Positions 18,487 to 27,801 of a stretch of DNA of 64,000 nucleotides are shown here, in pieces. Positions within the stretch are counted from its first letter, which is position 1. The number at the start of each line of letters is the position of its first letter. The DNA is taken from NCBI GenBank assembly GCA_018141785.1, contig CP073341.1, positions 2,773,261-2,837,260 on the forward strand. The letters are read 5' to 3'. The translations under genes and the position numbers were made by a program. Source of the DNA: Candidatus Paraprochloron terpiosi LD05. GTDB taxonomy: Bacteria > Cyanobacteriota > Cyanobacteriia > Cyanobacteriales > Prochloraceae. The notes under the pieces are model-generated. The model had not been told where the DNA came from and ran no database searches. It saw nothing but the letters and a program-made list of their open reading frames with translations.

Positions 18487-18664
18487 TCTTTATTTCAGGA
18501 AAAAAGTTTGGTGATCCCCAAACTCTCCCTAAGGCTCTAATATTTTTCTCTAAAGTACACATTTCTAGTTTATCACACTTCCAGCACCTTGACAAGCCTA
18601 TTTGCCTTCGGTGACATACCCCAATTTATCTTGGTGTTGTTTCATAAATTAAAGGGAGTGTTAT

Positions 18665-18796
18665 ATGATAAATCCAAAGCAAGTGATCCACTGTTTGAAA
18701 TTCCTAATTTTCTCGTTGTGTCTTGTGGAAGTTAGCCCAGGACTTATCTTTCTTATCGGCTTGATTCTATTTATTATAGAGTTTCCTAAAAGATAA
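18665..18796 (+). CDS. possible small membrane protein
   Basis: A 43-codon frame with an upstream AAGGGAG at good spacing. The product is mostly hydrophobic: FLIFSLCLVEVSPGLIFLIG, then LILFIIEF and a basic end. No family recognised. The gene is short and alone, so it may be fortuitous. Confidence 0.3.
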   Translation: MINPKQVIHCLKFLIFSLCLVEVSPGLIFLIGLILFIIEFPKR

Positions 18797-18952
18797 GATG
18801 ATAAAACCTCCTTCGTGTCAGCTAAAGAGGTGCGTCCCAAATAAAGCTGACACTTCCTTTCCTAAAGGGTAAACCATGTCTTAACAAAAATTTACATTGG
18901 TAATGTAGCACACACTACTGTATATAATATGCTATGATAGTGTATAGTAAAA

Positions 18953-19372
18953 TTGAAAACAATGGAGCCAGAAATAGCTAGACCAGAAGTTGAACCAGAA
19001 GCGATCGCTCAAACACAAGATCAGTCTCACACTGATTTACCCGGTAATAAAAAAGAAGAGAAGGAAAAAACCATGACCGAATCTCAATTTGAAACATTGA
19101 AAGAATTTACTACAGCCCTAGACAAGAAAGTTGAAGTAGGTTTTGAGAAAGTTAATACCGGTTTTGAGAAAGTTAATGCCGGTTTTGAGAAAGTTAATAC
19201 CGGTTTTGCAGAGGTTAAAGGAAAGATCGAACTCATTGAACAAAAAATTGCTTCAGAAAGACAGGAATCTGAAAGAAGATTTGGATATCTAGAAAAGTTA
19301 ATTTATACTGTGATGGCAATGATAGTCCCTATATTCGTATTGATAGTAACTATCTTGATTAAAGTAATCTAA
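18953..19372 (+). CDS. coiled-coil protein with C-terminal membrane anchor, copy 1
   Basis: A short repeated coiled coil (GFEKVN three times, 11-residue spacing of the type VNTGFEKVNAG) is followed by a C-terminal membrane segment (TVMAMIVPIFVLIVTILI). The ATG at 19073 has a good upstream AGAGAAGG and could be the true start. However, the 40 codons before it (RPEV, DLPGNKKEEKEKT) are kept in frame in the second copy, which supports the long form. It is a tandem duplicate of the next gene. Role unknown. Confidence 0.6.
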   Translation: MKTMEPEIARPEVEPEAIAQTQDQSHTDLPGNKKEEKEKTMTESQFETLKEFTTALDKKVEVGFEKVNTGFEKVNAGFEKVNTGFAEVKGKIELIEQKIASERQESERRFGYLEKLIYTVMAMIVPIFVLIVTILIKVI

Positions 19373-19393
19373 TAGAAAACAATTTATACAGAA

Positions 19394-19771
19394 ATGGCTA
19401 GACCAGAAGTTGCCCCAAAGGCTTGCTGTGAAGCAAATACCGCTGACTTACCCGGTAATAAAAAAGAAGAGAAGGAGAAAACCATGACCGACTCAAACTT
19501 TGAAGCATTGAGGGACTTAATTGTCAACCTAACAAATGACATTGGCAACATAAAGAATGACATTAAGGATTTAGACAAGAAAGTTGATGTTGGTTTTGCG
19601 AAAGTTGATACTGGTTTTGCGGAGGTAAAAGGAGAGATAAAACGCATTGACGAAAAAATAAATGGTTGGGACAAACGATTAGAAAATTCAGAGAAGATAA
19701 GTTACACTACCTTGACAGCTCTAATACTCGCTGTTGTCGGTGGTATTGCTAAATTTCTTTTTAGCAAATAA
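19394..19771 (+). CDS. coiled-coil protein with C-terminal membrane anchor, copy 2
   Basis: Tandem relative of the preceding gene. It shares the N-terminal segment (RPEV, then DLPGNKKEEKEKT), the GFAKVD/GFAEVKG repeats and a C-terminal membrane segment (TLTALILAVVGGIAKFLF). The central part differs (NLTNDIGNIKNDIKDLDKKVD). An internal ATG at 19484 may be the start. The minus-strand gene at 31339 has a similar plan with longer repeats. Function unknown. Confidence 0.6.
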   Translation: MARPEVAPKACCEANTADLPGNKKEEKEKTMTDSNFEALRDLIVNLTNDIGNIKNDIKDLDKKVDVGFAKVDTGFAEVKGEIKRIDEKINGWDKRLENSEKISYTTLTALILAVVGGIAKFLFSK

Positions 19772-19844
19772 ATCTTAATCTTTACAGCTTTTAATAAAGG
19801 CTGACCTCACCGAATCAATCCTTCGAGTGATTGCAAAGAGCTAT

Positions 19845-19882
19845 AAAAAAAACCGGGTTTACCTTTTCGATGAAACCCGGTT
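19845..19882 (-). terminator. rho-independent terminator of cpcG
   Basis: On the minus strand: stem AACCGGGTTT / AAACCCGGTT followed by a run of T. It starts 23 bases after the cpcG stop and would also separate cpcG from the converging coiled-coil gene. Confidence 0.88.
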
Positions 19883-19905
19883 GATACAATGAGTAAAACT
19901 TTTTG

Positions 19906-20676
19906 TTAAACTTCTACTGGTTCTCCAGTCTTGCGATAAGGTACAGAGTCCATGCTCACATTCATGGCTGAAACCCTGGGTACTGGGTTTATCGCCGGAC
20001 TGATACTCCGTGCCATATCCAAATACAGAGCGGGATCGCCAGTTTTCGGCTGCTTGTCTTGGGGAATGTAGCGACGTACTGTAGTCTGCCAAATGATTTG
20101 GGGGAAGCCCAAAACAGCGCGGTAATATCCGTCATAGCGGGGAGATTTGACATTAAAGGGAATTTCACCCAGATCCCGACCGGGTAAGGACCGCCGTCGC
20201 TGATAGGGAACGGTGTCGTAGCCAAAATTCTCCATGTACTCCTCGCTGTTCAGGAGGTCATCGATAAAGGCTTCATAACCCTTAGAACCAATGACAACTC
20301 CCCAGGCGAGTTTTTCCCGCTCGTCGTAAATATCGCGCCCTAACACTCGCTGTACGGACTGTTCCACAAAGCGATAGTTGCTATTAAGATTATAGAAACT
20401 GCGCTTGTAGGTGTCGGAAAGCAAGAGTCCCCGAATAAAGTCTCGGACGGTTATTTGACCGTAGCGGAGTTGGGACTCTAAAAAAGGCTCCCGATCAGAT
20501 TTAAAAGCATGGAAGAAAATCTGACGATATGCTGCCTCAATCAGATTATCTATATCCCCAGAGTCCAGCAAGTTTTCTGCCGAGTAGATTACAGGCTGGT
20601 CGTCTCCGGCAACCTCATAGCCGGATATCCTCTCGTTCTGGGTTTTCAAAGGATAGCTCAATAGAGGAATAGCCAA
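19906..20676 (-). CDS. cpcG: phycobilisome rod-core linker CpcG
   Basis: Attaches phycobilisome rods to the allophycocyanin core. It has the CpcG-type N-terminus ([21 protein letters not shown]) and one PBS linker domain ([45 protein letters not shown], about 50-180), then a basic, Pro-rich tail without a membrane segment, so it is the core-binding CpcG rather than CpcL. The start is TTG at 20676: GGAGG lies 7 bases upstream and the protein then begins exactly like the family. An ATG-containing extension upstream does not fit. About 256 residues. Confidence 0.93.
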   Translation of the reverse strand: MAIPLLSYPLKTQNERISGYEVAGDDQPVIYSAENLLDSGDIDNLIEAAYRQIFFHAFKSDREPFLESQLRYGQITVRDFIRGLLLSDTYKRSFYNLNSNYRFVEQSVQRVLGRDIYDEREKLAWGVVIGSKGYEAFIDDLLNSEEYMENFGYDTVPYQRRRSLPGRDLGEIPFNVKSPRYDGYYRAVLGFPQIIWQTTVRRYIPQDKQPKTGDPALYLDMARSISPAINPVPRVSAMNVSMDSVPYRKTGEPVEV

Positions 20677-20827
20677 ATTAAAACCTCCGTTATTTTTAGA
20701 AATTATTAAAAACGTTAACCTCAATGATAAGGGAGCAAGGGGGTTATTTTTTCATGAATCTTATCAATTCTTAGGGACTCGGTCCTGGGTAAAGGGCTAT
20801 AACCCAAGACCTACCTACATTCAGGGA

Positions 20828-21412
20828 TTACCAACCCGTAAGGGAGTAATTGGATAAGGGTGCCTTTGGGACAGTATCTCCGTCTCCTTCCTCTTGAACC
20901 CTGATCTCCGTACAAAAGGTTGCAGTATTGAACCCGCCAAAACGTTTCACTGTACTAGTTCTCAGCCGCAGGTTCTGGCTCGCAAACCAGAAACGCTCCA
21001 TAATGCTCATGGTTTCATATTCCGTGATTAAAATCAAACCATCTTCTTTATCCATATGATAGCTACCGGCTATGGGGACGATTTCCGCATAGCCTCTTTC
21101 CCTCAGAAGCTGACCCTGCCTAGGTTTAGCTGGATCTGGTATCAGAGCGAATACGGTGGAACCTTCGTGATTCTCATCTTCTTTATCCCACGCCATAGAA
21201 CCGTCCCAACTCACAAATGCTCCCCCAATGGTAAGTTTTGGGTCAACTTCGTGCATTTGACATATTTCTACCACTTTGGGATGGTTTGCTCCCAGGGCTT
21301 GGACAAAAATATCTGCATTTCCGGTTTCCGCACGTCGGAAAGGGAGATGATGGGTGGTGCGCTGGGAGCGCCACTTACCCGCACTGTGCTGGAAAAATTC
21401 CATTGCGTCCAT
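20828..21412 (-). CDS. cpcS: phycobiliprotein lyase, CpcS type
   Basis: A lipocalin-fold bilin lyase that attaches phycocyanobilin (or other bilins) to Cys-82/84 positions of phycobiliproteins. Family marks: MEFFQHSAGKWRSQRTTHHLPF at the N-terminus, LLRERGYAE in the middle, ITEYETMSIMERFWFAS, and LRTSTVKRFGGFNTATFC near the end. The DAMEFF and KRFGGF forms match the CpcS-I group better than the PE-specific CpeS at 47837. 194 residues. It follows cpcG's upstream region on the same strand, but 150 bases separate them. Confidence 0.88.
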   Translation of the reverse strand: MDAMEFFQHSAGKWRSQRTTHHLPFRRAETGNADIFVQALGANHPKVVEICQMHEVDPKLTIGGAFVSWDGSMAWDKEDENHEGSTVFALIPDPAKPRQGQLLRERGYAEIVPIAGSYHMDKEDGLILITEYETMSIMERFWFASQNLRLRTSTVKRFGGFNTATFCTEIRVQEEGDGDTVPKAPLSNYSLTGW

Positions 21413-21641
21413 TACTTCGCTAAATATAAAGTTCTCGTTTAATTGTGCTTCTTATTACCGTTTTTGGCTAGCTTCTGGGCTATAACAGGCTACTGCACCA
21501 ACAGTAGAGGTCATGGGGACGAATCAGAATATTAAATTATGTTAATTTGATTAATTAATGCTTGACAAGGTTGACGTTTTACTATCCACGTGTTAGATTG
21601 AGTATAAGTACACATCTAGAACGAGAATTAGGAGATTTCCC

Positions 21642-21809
21642 ATGACAACCCCTGGAAGTCTGAGTTTGGAGCAGCAATTCAAATTGCAAGTCTTGCGACA
21701 GCAGGTAAAAAGTTTGAGCCAGGAACAAGCACAAGAATACGTCCTTGAGCTTTTCCGTCAGACTATGGTTAAAGAAAACCTATTTAAGCATTTGCTCAAG
21801 AATGCATAG
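21642..21809 (+). CDS. nblA: phycobilisome degradation adaptor NblA
   Basis: A 55-residue protein that directs phycobilisome breakdown by Clp protease during nutrient starvation. It matches the NblA plan: a short N-terminus, LSLEQQFKLQVLRQQV, LSQEQAQEYVLELFRQTMVKENL and a basic end with FKHLLK. AGGAG lies 7-11 bases before the ATG. TTGACA- and TTGACG-like boxes at 21563 and 21571 are possible promoter elements. It is divergent from cpcS and precedes cpeY. Confidence 0.93.
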   Translation: MTTPGSLSLEQQFKLQVLRQQVKSLSQEQAQEYVLELFRQTMVKENLFKHLLKNA

Positions 21810-21947
21810 GAGATGGTACGAGCTGGGAACTGGAAAATGGCTACTCTTGTCTAGTCATTCCCAGATCACCATTCGTTTCGGCAAGGAATGCTAAACCAAC
21901 CATGAGAAGCAGTACAATAGTGGGAATTGAAACCTTAGCCAGTTCTC

Positions 21948-23210
21948 ATGGATAAACGCTTCGCTAATTTATTTAATTTAACGGAAGAACAGGCGATCGC
22001 CCTGTTGCAAACTCCTTTGGAGCAATTAGAAGATGAGTCAGATCGCTACGTAGCTGCCTCTCATTTAAGGAACTTCCCCACACAACGCTCAATAAATGCT
22101 TTAATTGGGGCGATAGAAGATACTGAACCAGCTCTGTACAATCGTATCGCCCGTCGCAAGGCAGTGGAAAGCTTGGGACATATTAAAGCTGCTGTAGCCA
22201 TGCCAACTATTAGAGCTTGTTTAGGGGATGAAGACTGTTATACAGTAGAAAATGCCGTTTGGGCCATCGGCGAAATCGGCACGTCCGATGATGAAATTAA
22301 GGAAGAAATTGCCCAACTGCTGGAAAAATCGGGTCAAAATCATCGCCTCATTATGCAGACTCTAGCCAAATTCAACTACCAACAGGCTCTACAGCGAATT
22401 GAGCCATTTATGAACTCGGAAAGCGAACCAATTGCTAGTGCAGCCATCGCCTCAGTGTGTCGTCTCACGGGAGATTATAGCAAGATGGACCGGGTTGTGG
22501 CTTTCCTCCAACATAGCAGTGTGAATGCCCGGAGAGGTTGCATTCAAGACCTTATCGATGCCCAATATTACCCAGCCATTCCCGCAATTGTCAAATGTCC
22601 CGTTTCCCTAGTCTTTCGCTTACGAGCACTGCGACTCCTAGGAGAAACAGGTAGAGAAAATGGCCAACTCACTTTTGCCCAATTAGAACCTTATTTAGAT
22701 ACAGTAATTAGAGACTTTCCTGACGACTTAGAGTTGGTTCACGAATATGACCAAACACCTAGTCTGGAATTTGTGATTAATGAATTGTACCACACTGATT
22801 TCGGGCGCTGTTACCTGGGAAGTAAAACTCTACTGTCTGAGTATAGAGAGCAAGGAGGGGAAGCCCTCATGGCTACTTATACTGCTAAAGCTAGAAGTGA
22901 CTATGGTGCTCATTATCATGTGGTCAAATTGTTAGGTTGGCTCAAATATGCTCCTGGTTACGATTTGCTGGTGGAAGCCCTACATAATAGGGCCCCCCAG
23001 TTTCAGAAATCTCGCGCTGGTGCGGCGATCGCCTTGGGAAACTTGGGAGATAAACGAGCTATTCCAGAATTAAAAGCTAGTTTGGAGACAAAAATTTGGG
23101 ATTTGAAATATGCCTCTTTGTTAGCATTGGAGCAGTTAGGAGATACAACGGGTCGTGATATAGCTTGTAATGATACGGACTGGTTGGTGAAAGCGAAAGC
23201 AATGGAATAA
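21948..23210 (+). CDS. cpeY: phycoerythrin alpha-subunit bilin lyase CpeY
   Basis: A 420-residue HEAT-repeat E/F-type lyase. With CpeZ it attaches phycoerythrobilin to the Cys-82-type site of alpha-phycoerythrin (known for Fremyella). It begins MDKRFANLFNLTEEQAIALL, followed by AASHLRNFPTQRSINALI and DEDCYTVENAVWAIGEIG, as in CpeY. Armadillo-like repeats run to the end (GAAIALGNLGDKRAIPEL). Its partner cpeZ is not adjacent but lies at 35932, beyond cpeBA. A GCGATCGC site is inside the gene. Confidence 0.92.
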   Translation: MDKRFANLFNLTEEQAIALLQTPLEQLEDESDRYVAASHLRNFPTQRSINALIGAIEDTEPALYNRIARRKAVESLGHIKAAVAMPTIRACLGDEDCYTVENAVWAIGEIGTSDDEIKEEIAQLLEKSGQNHRLIMQTLAKFNYQQALQRIEPFMNSESEPIASAAIASVCRLTGDYSKMDRVVAFLQHSSVNARRGCIQDLIDAQYYPAIPAIVKCPVSLVFRLRALRLLGETGRENGQLTFAQLEPYLDTVIRDFPDDLELVHEYDQTPSLEFVINELYHTDFGRCYLGSKTLLSEYREQGGEALMATYTAKARSDYGAHYHVVKLLGWLKYAPGYDLLVEALHNRAPQFQKSRAGAAIALGNLGDKRAIPELKASLETKIWDLKYASLLALEQLGDTTGRDIACNDTDWLVKAKAME

Positions 23211-23302
23211 TGAACCGCAGAGGCGCAGAGGACGCAGAGGTAAGAGGGGAGTTTGTAGGGTGGGCATTGCCCACCTAATTATATATTAGCTAAGGAGAGA
23301 AA

Positions 23303-23518
23303 ATGACTTACCATCTAAAATTTCCCAAACAAATTCAAAATCGTCTTTCCTTTTTGGCAAGAGAGACGGGTTGTAAAGAAGATGAAATCATTCAGACAGC
23401 AGTATTAAAACATCTCGAAGATTTAGAAGATATTCGTGACGCTACAGAAGTATTGAAAAATCCAGGCAAACAATGGACTTTAGAAGAGGTAGAACAAGGT
23501 CTTGACCTGGAAAATTAA
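23303..23518 (+). CDS. RelB/RHH-type antitoxin
   Basis: A 71-residue antitoxin with a ribbon-helix-helix-like N-terminus (YHLKFPKQIQNRLSFLARETG) and the C-terminal segment (KQWTLEEVEQGLDLEN) typical of RelE partners. It overlaps the toxin by 17 bases. GGAGAGAA precedes the ATG. Confidence 0.82.
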   Translation: MTYHLKFPKQIQNRLSFLARETGCKEDEIIQTAVLKHLEDLEDIRDATEVLKNPGKQWTLEEVEQGLDLEN

Positions 23519-23768
23519 ATTTGAAGATAAAGCTTTAAAGCAACTGAGAAAACTTGATAATAATTCTCAAAACAGAATTTTAAAATATCTCAGATCCCGC
23601 ATTGGGACGCCAGAAAACCCAAAACGGTTTGGTAAAGCTCTTATAGGCGATATGAAAGGCTTGTGGCGCTATCGTGTAGATAACTACAGAATTATTTGTC
23701 GTCTAGAAGACGATATTTTAACCGTTCTAGTTGTGAAAATAGGACATAGGCGAAACATTTACGACTAA
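23502..23768 (+). CDS. relE: RelE/ParE-family toxin
   Basis: An 88-residue RelE-fold toxin, predicted ribosome-dependent mRNA cutter. Typical segments: WKIKFEDKALKQLRKLD, then IGDMKGLWRYRVDNYRIICRLED, and VVKIGHRRNIYD at the end with the conserved basic residues. The start is TTG at 23502 inside the antitoxin gene, so translation is coupled. Appears intact. Confidence 0.88.
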   Translation: MTWKIKFEDKALKQLRKLDNNSQNRILKYLRSRIGTPENPKRFGKALIGDMKGLWRYRVDNYRIICRLEDDILTVLVVKIGHRRNIYD

Positions 23769-23907
23769 TATTTCAGTCCAGTAGTTGGGTTTCATTCTTC
23801 AACCCAACCTACGGAAATAATATTTAAGACATTGCTTCTCTCTCCCTCTCTTCCAACTTGGCGCTGGCGGCGTTCGTGCGGTTTATTTCTTTATATGAGG
23901 TATTATA

Positions 23908-24696
23908 ATGCGTTCTCCCTTTCCTGGAATGGACCCCTATTTAGAGCATAGCGAGTTGTGGCCAGAAGTACATCATCGTCTGATTACGGCCATCGCCAAT
24001 GCTATAGCCCCTCCTATTCGTCCTAAATATCGGGTTGCCATAGAAAAGCGAACCTATCTCACTCACTTTGATGATTCTATCTTAGTGGGTATTCCTGATG
24101 TATCAGTATTCTCCCCAAAGTCAACCTCAAGTTCAACCTCTTCAGGTACCGCTACTTTACCCCGCACTCCTGAAGCAGTAACCGTCACCCTACCTATACC
24201 CATAGAAGTAAAGGAAGGTTATTTAGAAATAAGGGAAGTCGGAACAGGAAAGGTGGTGACAGTAATAGAAATTATCTCTCCCACCAATAAAAGGGCTGGA
24301 AAAGGGCGCTCCGATTATGTAACCAAGCGGGAGCAGGTTCTCAGTAGTAGTACCCATTTGGTGGAGATTGATTTACTTAGGGGTGGAAAACCAATGCCAA
24401 TTTTGTGTACTACCCCAAACACAGACTATAGAATTTTAGTAGCTAGGGGCAATCGCCGTCCCAACGCTGATTTCTATGGATTTAACCTGTCTATTGAGAT
24501 TCCTAAGTTCTTGCTTCCCTTGCAGTCAGTAGATACCGAACCATTAGTGGATTTACAGGCATTATTAGCTCAAATGTACGAGGAAGCAGGATTCGAGCTA
24601 GCGATAGACTACAGTATTGAACCCGTACCACCTCTCAAGTCAGAAGACAAAGATTGGGTAGATGCACTGCTGCGAGATAAACTTAATACACATTGA
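23908..24696 (+). CDS. DUF4058 family protein
   Basis: A 262-residue protein common in cyanobacteria and Planctomycetes. It has the family start MRSPFPGMDPYLE, then WPEVHHRLI, and VIEIISPTNK in the centre (E-I-I-S-P-x-N-K), a pattern like the active site of PD-(D/E)XK nucleases. No function has been shown for the family as far as known here. It stands alone between relBE and a shared terminator. Confidence 0.88.
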   Translation: MRSPFPGMDPYLEHSELWPEVHHRLITAIANAIAPPIRPKYRVAIEKRTYLTHFDDSILVGIPDVSVFSPKSTSSSTSSGTATLPRTPEAVTVTLPIPIEVKEGYLEIREVGTGKVVTVIEIISPTNKRAGKGRSDYVTKREQVLSSSTHLVEIDLLRGGKPMPILCTTPNTDYRILVARGNRRPNADFYGFNLSIEIPKFLLPLQSVDTEPLVDLQALLAQMYEEAGFELAIDYSIEPVPPLKSEDKDWVDALLRDKLNTH

Positions 24697-24701
24697 TTAA
24701 C

Positions 24702-24747
24702 CAGACTTGATATTACCACAGGTAGGTGGTAAATAATACCAAGTCTG
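24702..24747. terminator. bidirectional hairpin between DUF4058 and helicase genes
   Basis: Outer stem CAGACTTG / CAAGTCTG with an inner stem TACCAC / GTGGTA. It lies between two converging genes and would serve both. Confidence 0.65.
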
Positions 24748-24755
24748 TTCTTTAC

Positions 24756-27700
24756 CTAGGACACCACTGCAACAAGTGCCACTGGAATTGGGAGAAAATA
24801 TGACTTATTAGTAAATCCCCCAAGTTTTCTGGATTTGGTCAACCACTTCTCACCAATTTCTTTGCTTGCCTCTTTTGCAGCTTCAAGCACATCGGTTTCT
24901 AGGGATTCTGACCTTGGTTTGAGTGCATCTGTCTCTAACAAGGAAATCAAATTGTAAACATCTTCACCTGATGCACCTTGAGTATTTATAGGCTCAGACA
25001 AGTCACTCCTGAAAGCATAAAACGTTAAGTAAGAATCGGTACTGGACCCATGATTTTCTATTTCACGAAGGGGATGAGTAGCAAATAGGAGATAATGAGC
25101 ATCTCTCAGTGAGGGAAACTTTTCGTATAACCGCTGCTCTGATATGGTAGTAAAATCTGCCTTACGCTGTCGAGCTAAAGAACAGGCAAGTTCTCCAATG
25201 GGATCGGCATTGCGGCGAAGTGGACGATGCTTAATAACTCCACTTTCTTGCTGCTGTTTATACCAAGGATACAGACCTGTCAGTAAGATATTGTCGTTTC
25301 CCCTGCCAAACAATTTAAATTCCGGGTCAAAGGTAAATTTTCGGCCTTGAATGGTAGCAATTTCAGCTTGGGCAGTTTCCATCCCTGTACCTTCATCACG
25401 GAATACAGGACGGCTCCACTTTTGGGTGTTAAAGGTGAGTTCATATTGCGGGTCAACAGTAGTTAATCCTAATTTCATCCATCCCTTAAGCCGTTTTGCC
25501 AATTGTTCCCGGCTAATGACCCAATTTTGGTTAAGTTTGGTTTGAAGTTCCCCTAATTGCTGTTCCATCTCCTCTTGGACTTTTTGTGCCTGCTTGAGGA
25601 TATTGTCAATCAATTCTTCTTTTTCAATATTATGATAGATTTTTTCTTCCTGTTCCGGGCTGAGAGAACCCAGAATTTTGAGACGTATTCTTTCATCTGT
25701 GATTCCCAATGCGTTGAAACGGTTAACTAATGCCTGTTCCCTTTTTTGTTCGTGGGTTCCAGCAATAATTAAGTAATAAGCAGTGACATCTGAAATTTGT
25801 CCTAGTCGAGCGACGCGACCGTTTCGTTGCATCAGCACTGCTGGATTGGGACTCAAATCCCAATGAATAACACGGTTTGCAACTTGGAAATCAAATCCTT
25901 CATCTGCGGCTGAGGTGGCAACTAGAACTCTCACAGCGCTCTTAACATTGCGCAATTGGGCAACCGCATTCTCTCTTTCGGCAATATTCATGCCTCCAGT
26001 CAATTTTTGACTTTCTCTTGGAAGAACTTTAGTGATGATTTCGCAGGTTTGCAAACTCTCGGTAAAAACTAGAAATTTTGACTGAGGTTCTTCTTGCAAG
26101 ATATTTTTGAGCCAGGTTAACTTAGCATTCTCCGCTCCCGTTTTATCTTCCTTGTGGACAGCGGCAAAGTGCAGGAGTTTTAGGGCAAGTTCGGTTATTT
26201 CCTTGAGCTGCTCATCAGCAGGCTCCAAAGTCTTATCTTCATCTTCCTTTTTACGAAGCTTTTTGGAAAATTCGTAAATATCGACTATTTTATTACCTGG
26301 TAATGGTTGAGCTAAACTTTTGGCATCGAATGAAAAATCATCGCTAGGGGAAACAACTGTAACGTGCTTAGATTTGTTTTGCTCATCATAGGCAGCAAGT
26401 CTTTGAGAAATTCCTTGAATGAGCTGACGAAGCTTCTCTGTACTATCGGATTTGTCTTGTCTGTATTCCTCTTGAGTTTTCCACTCCTTATGTCGGACGC
26501 ACCAACGGAACAGCCACATAGCACCAGTAATAGTACTACTAGTCAACCGGGTTTCCAGTTGTCGAATTGCAAATCCACCAAAACTCTTACCATTATTATG
26601 ATGAATTTCTTTGATTTTTTCCCGAATTTTTTCCAGCAATGCCACGTAGGCGTCGCTTGCTTGGAGATGGGGACGTTTAATGGTCAATTTTGGGAATAAG
26701 TTTTTATCAGACCAGCTACGAACATTATCTTGTTGCCGCCAGATAACTGCGGTAGATGAATTCTTTAAAGCTCCAATTAATTCCGACTCAGCTTTCTCTT
26801 TAGGCAGTGTATATGCGTTCTCAACCTCTGGGGTTTGATGGGTAAGAAGACGCAACAGGTTGATAAATTGACGTTTAGAGCGAAACGGAGTAGCACTCAT
26901 GAAAATTACCAACTTTGGAGGAGCGGAATCCTGCCAAAATTCTCCGGTAATCATTTGGTAAGCAGCCTCGTAAGCTCTTGTAGTTGCTTTGAGCGAGATA
27001 CGCTTGAGACTGGTCAGTTTATCATCACTAGCACAGTGATGTGCTTCGTCAATAATCAAAATCTCAGGTTTAACTCCTGCAGGTAGCTTCTCCTTTTGTC
27101 CCTTTTTGACATAGCGTCTTGCCGCATCCATACTGGCGATATGAATTCCGTCAGTACGGCTACCATATTCAACAAAAGATTTCTCAACTTGAATAATATC
27201 ATCCCCATCTACACCAGGGATAACTGACTGAAGCTTTAGCTTGACATCATCCAAAAGCCCCCCTTTTGTCAGGTAAAGACAACGAAGTGGCCGGGAGCTT
27301 CCCTGGGCCACGAGCAAATCACGTAACATCAAACCTATTTCAATGGTTTTTCCCAGACCAACCTCATCAGCAATAAGGAGGCGTTTAATTTGGTTCTGAT
27401 GCCCCTTCATGTACTGTTGCAGTGCCAACTGGTGAGGTAAAGGGTCTTTGTCACTAGCAGTAATGCGACCGGAAAAGATGTTGGCCAGTAGTTCCAGCGC
27501 ACCAAGTTTCATAGCGGTATTAACTCGAAATGCTGGATTTAAATCATTTTCACCCAGCACACTCCCTCCAGGAAGGTATGCCTTCTCTGGGGTTAACATC
27601 TTCTCAATATCCCAGTTGTCAGACAATTGCTCCCAGTCACGAAAGGATCCAAATAAAATCCCCCGACGCTGTTTTAAATCGTTTGGGTTCGCCGGAGTTC

Positions 27701-27801
27701 CCATAGTAAAAGCATAGTGAGAGTAACTGAGTGCGTCTGAGCTATCGGGATCCGCAAGAACAATATCCCCGTGATTACCGCTTGCAGAAGGGATCATTAG
27801 A
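24756..27801 (-). CDS. SNF2/RapA-like helicase, exon 2
   Basis: Superfamily 2 ATPase of about 1020 residues. Motifs: LIADEVGLGKTIEIGLML (Walker A), ILIIDEAHH (DEAH box), FMSATPF (motif III), and in the second half VLVATSAADEGFDFQVANRVIHWDL and MQRNGRVARLGQ (motifs V-VI). The C-terminal ~350 residues match no domain I know. The first six codons and part of the seventh lie in a separate exon at 30322-30341, upstream of a group II intron. An in-frame ATG seven codons upstream of 27801 belongs to intron sequence. RapA-like enzymes remodel RNA polymerase or act in phage defence; neither is shown here. Confidence 0.85.

Noticed and set aside
24756..27801. Helicase as part of a DISARM or BREX defence system
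   Set aside because: Only the helicase is present; no methylase, PglZ, DrmA/B/C or similar genes lie beside it.
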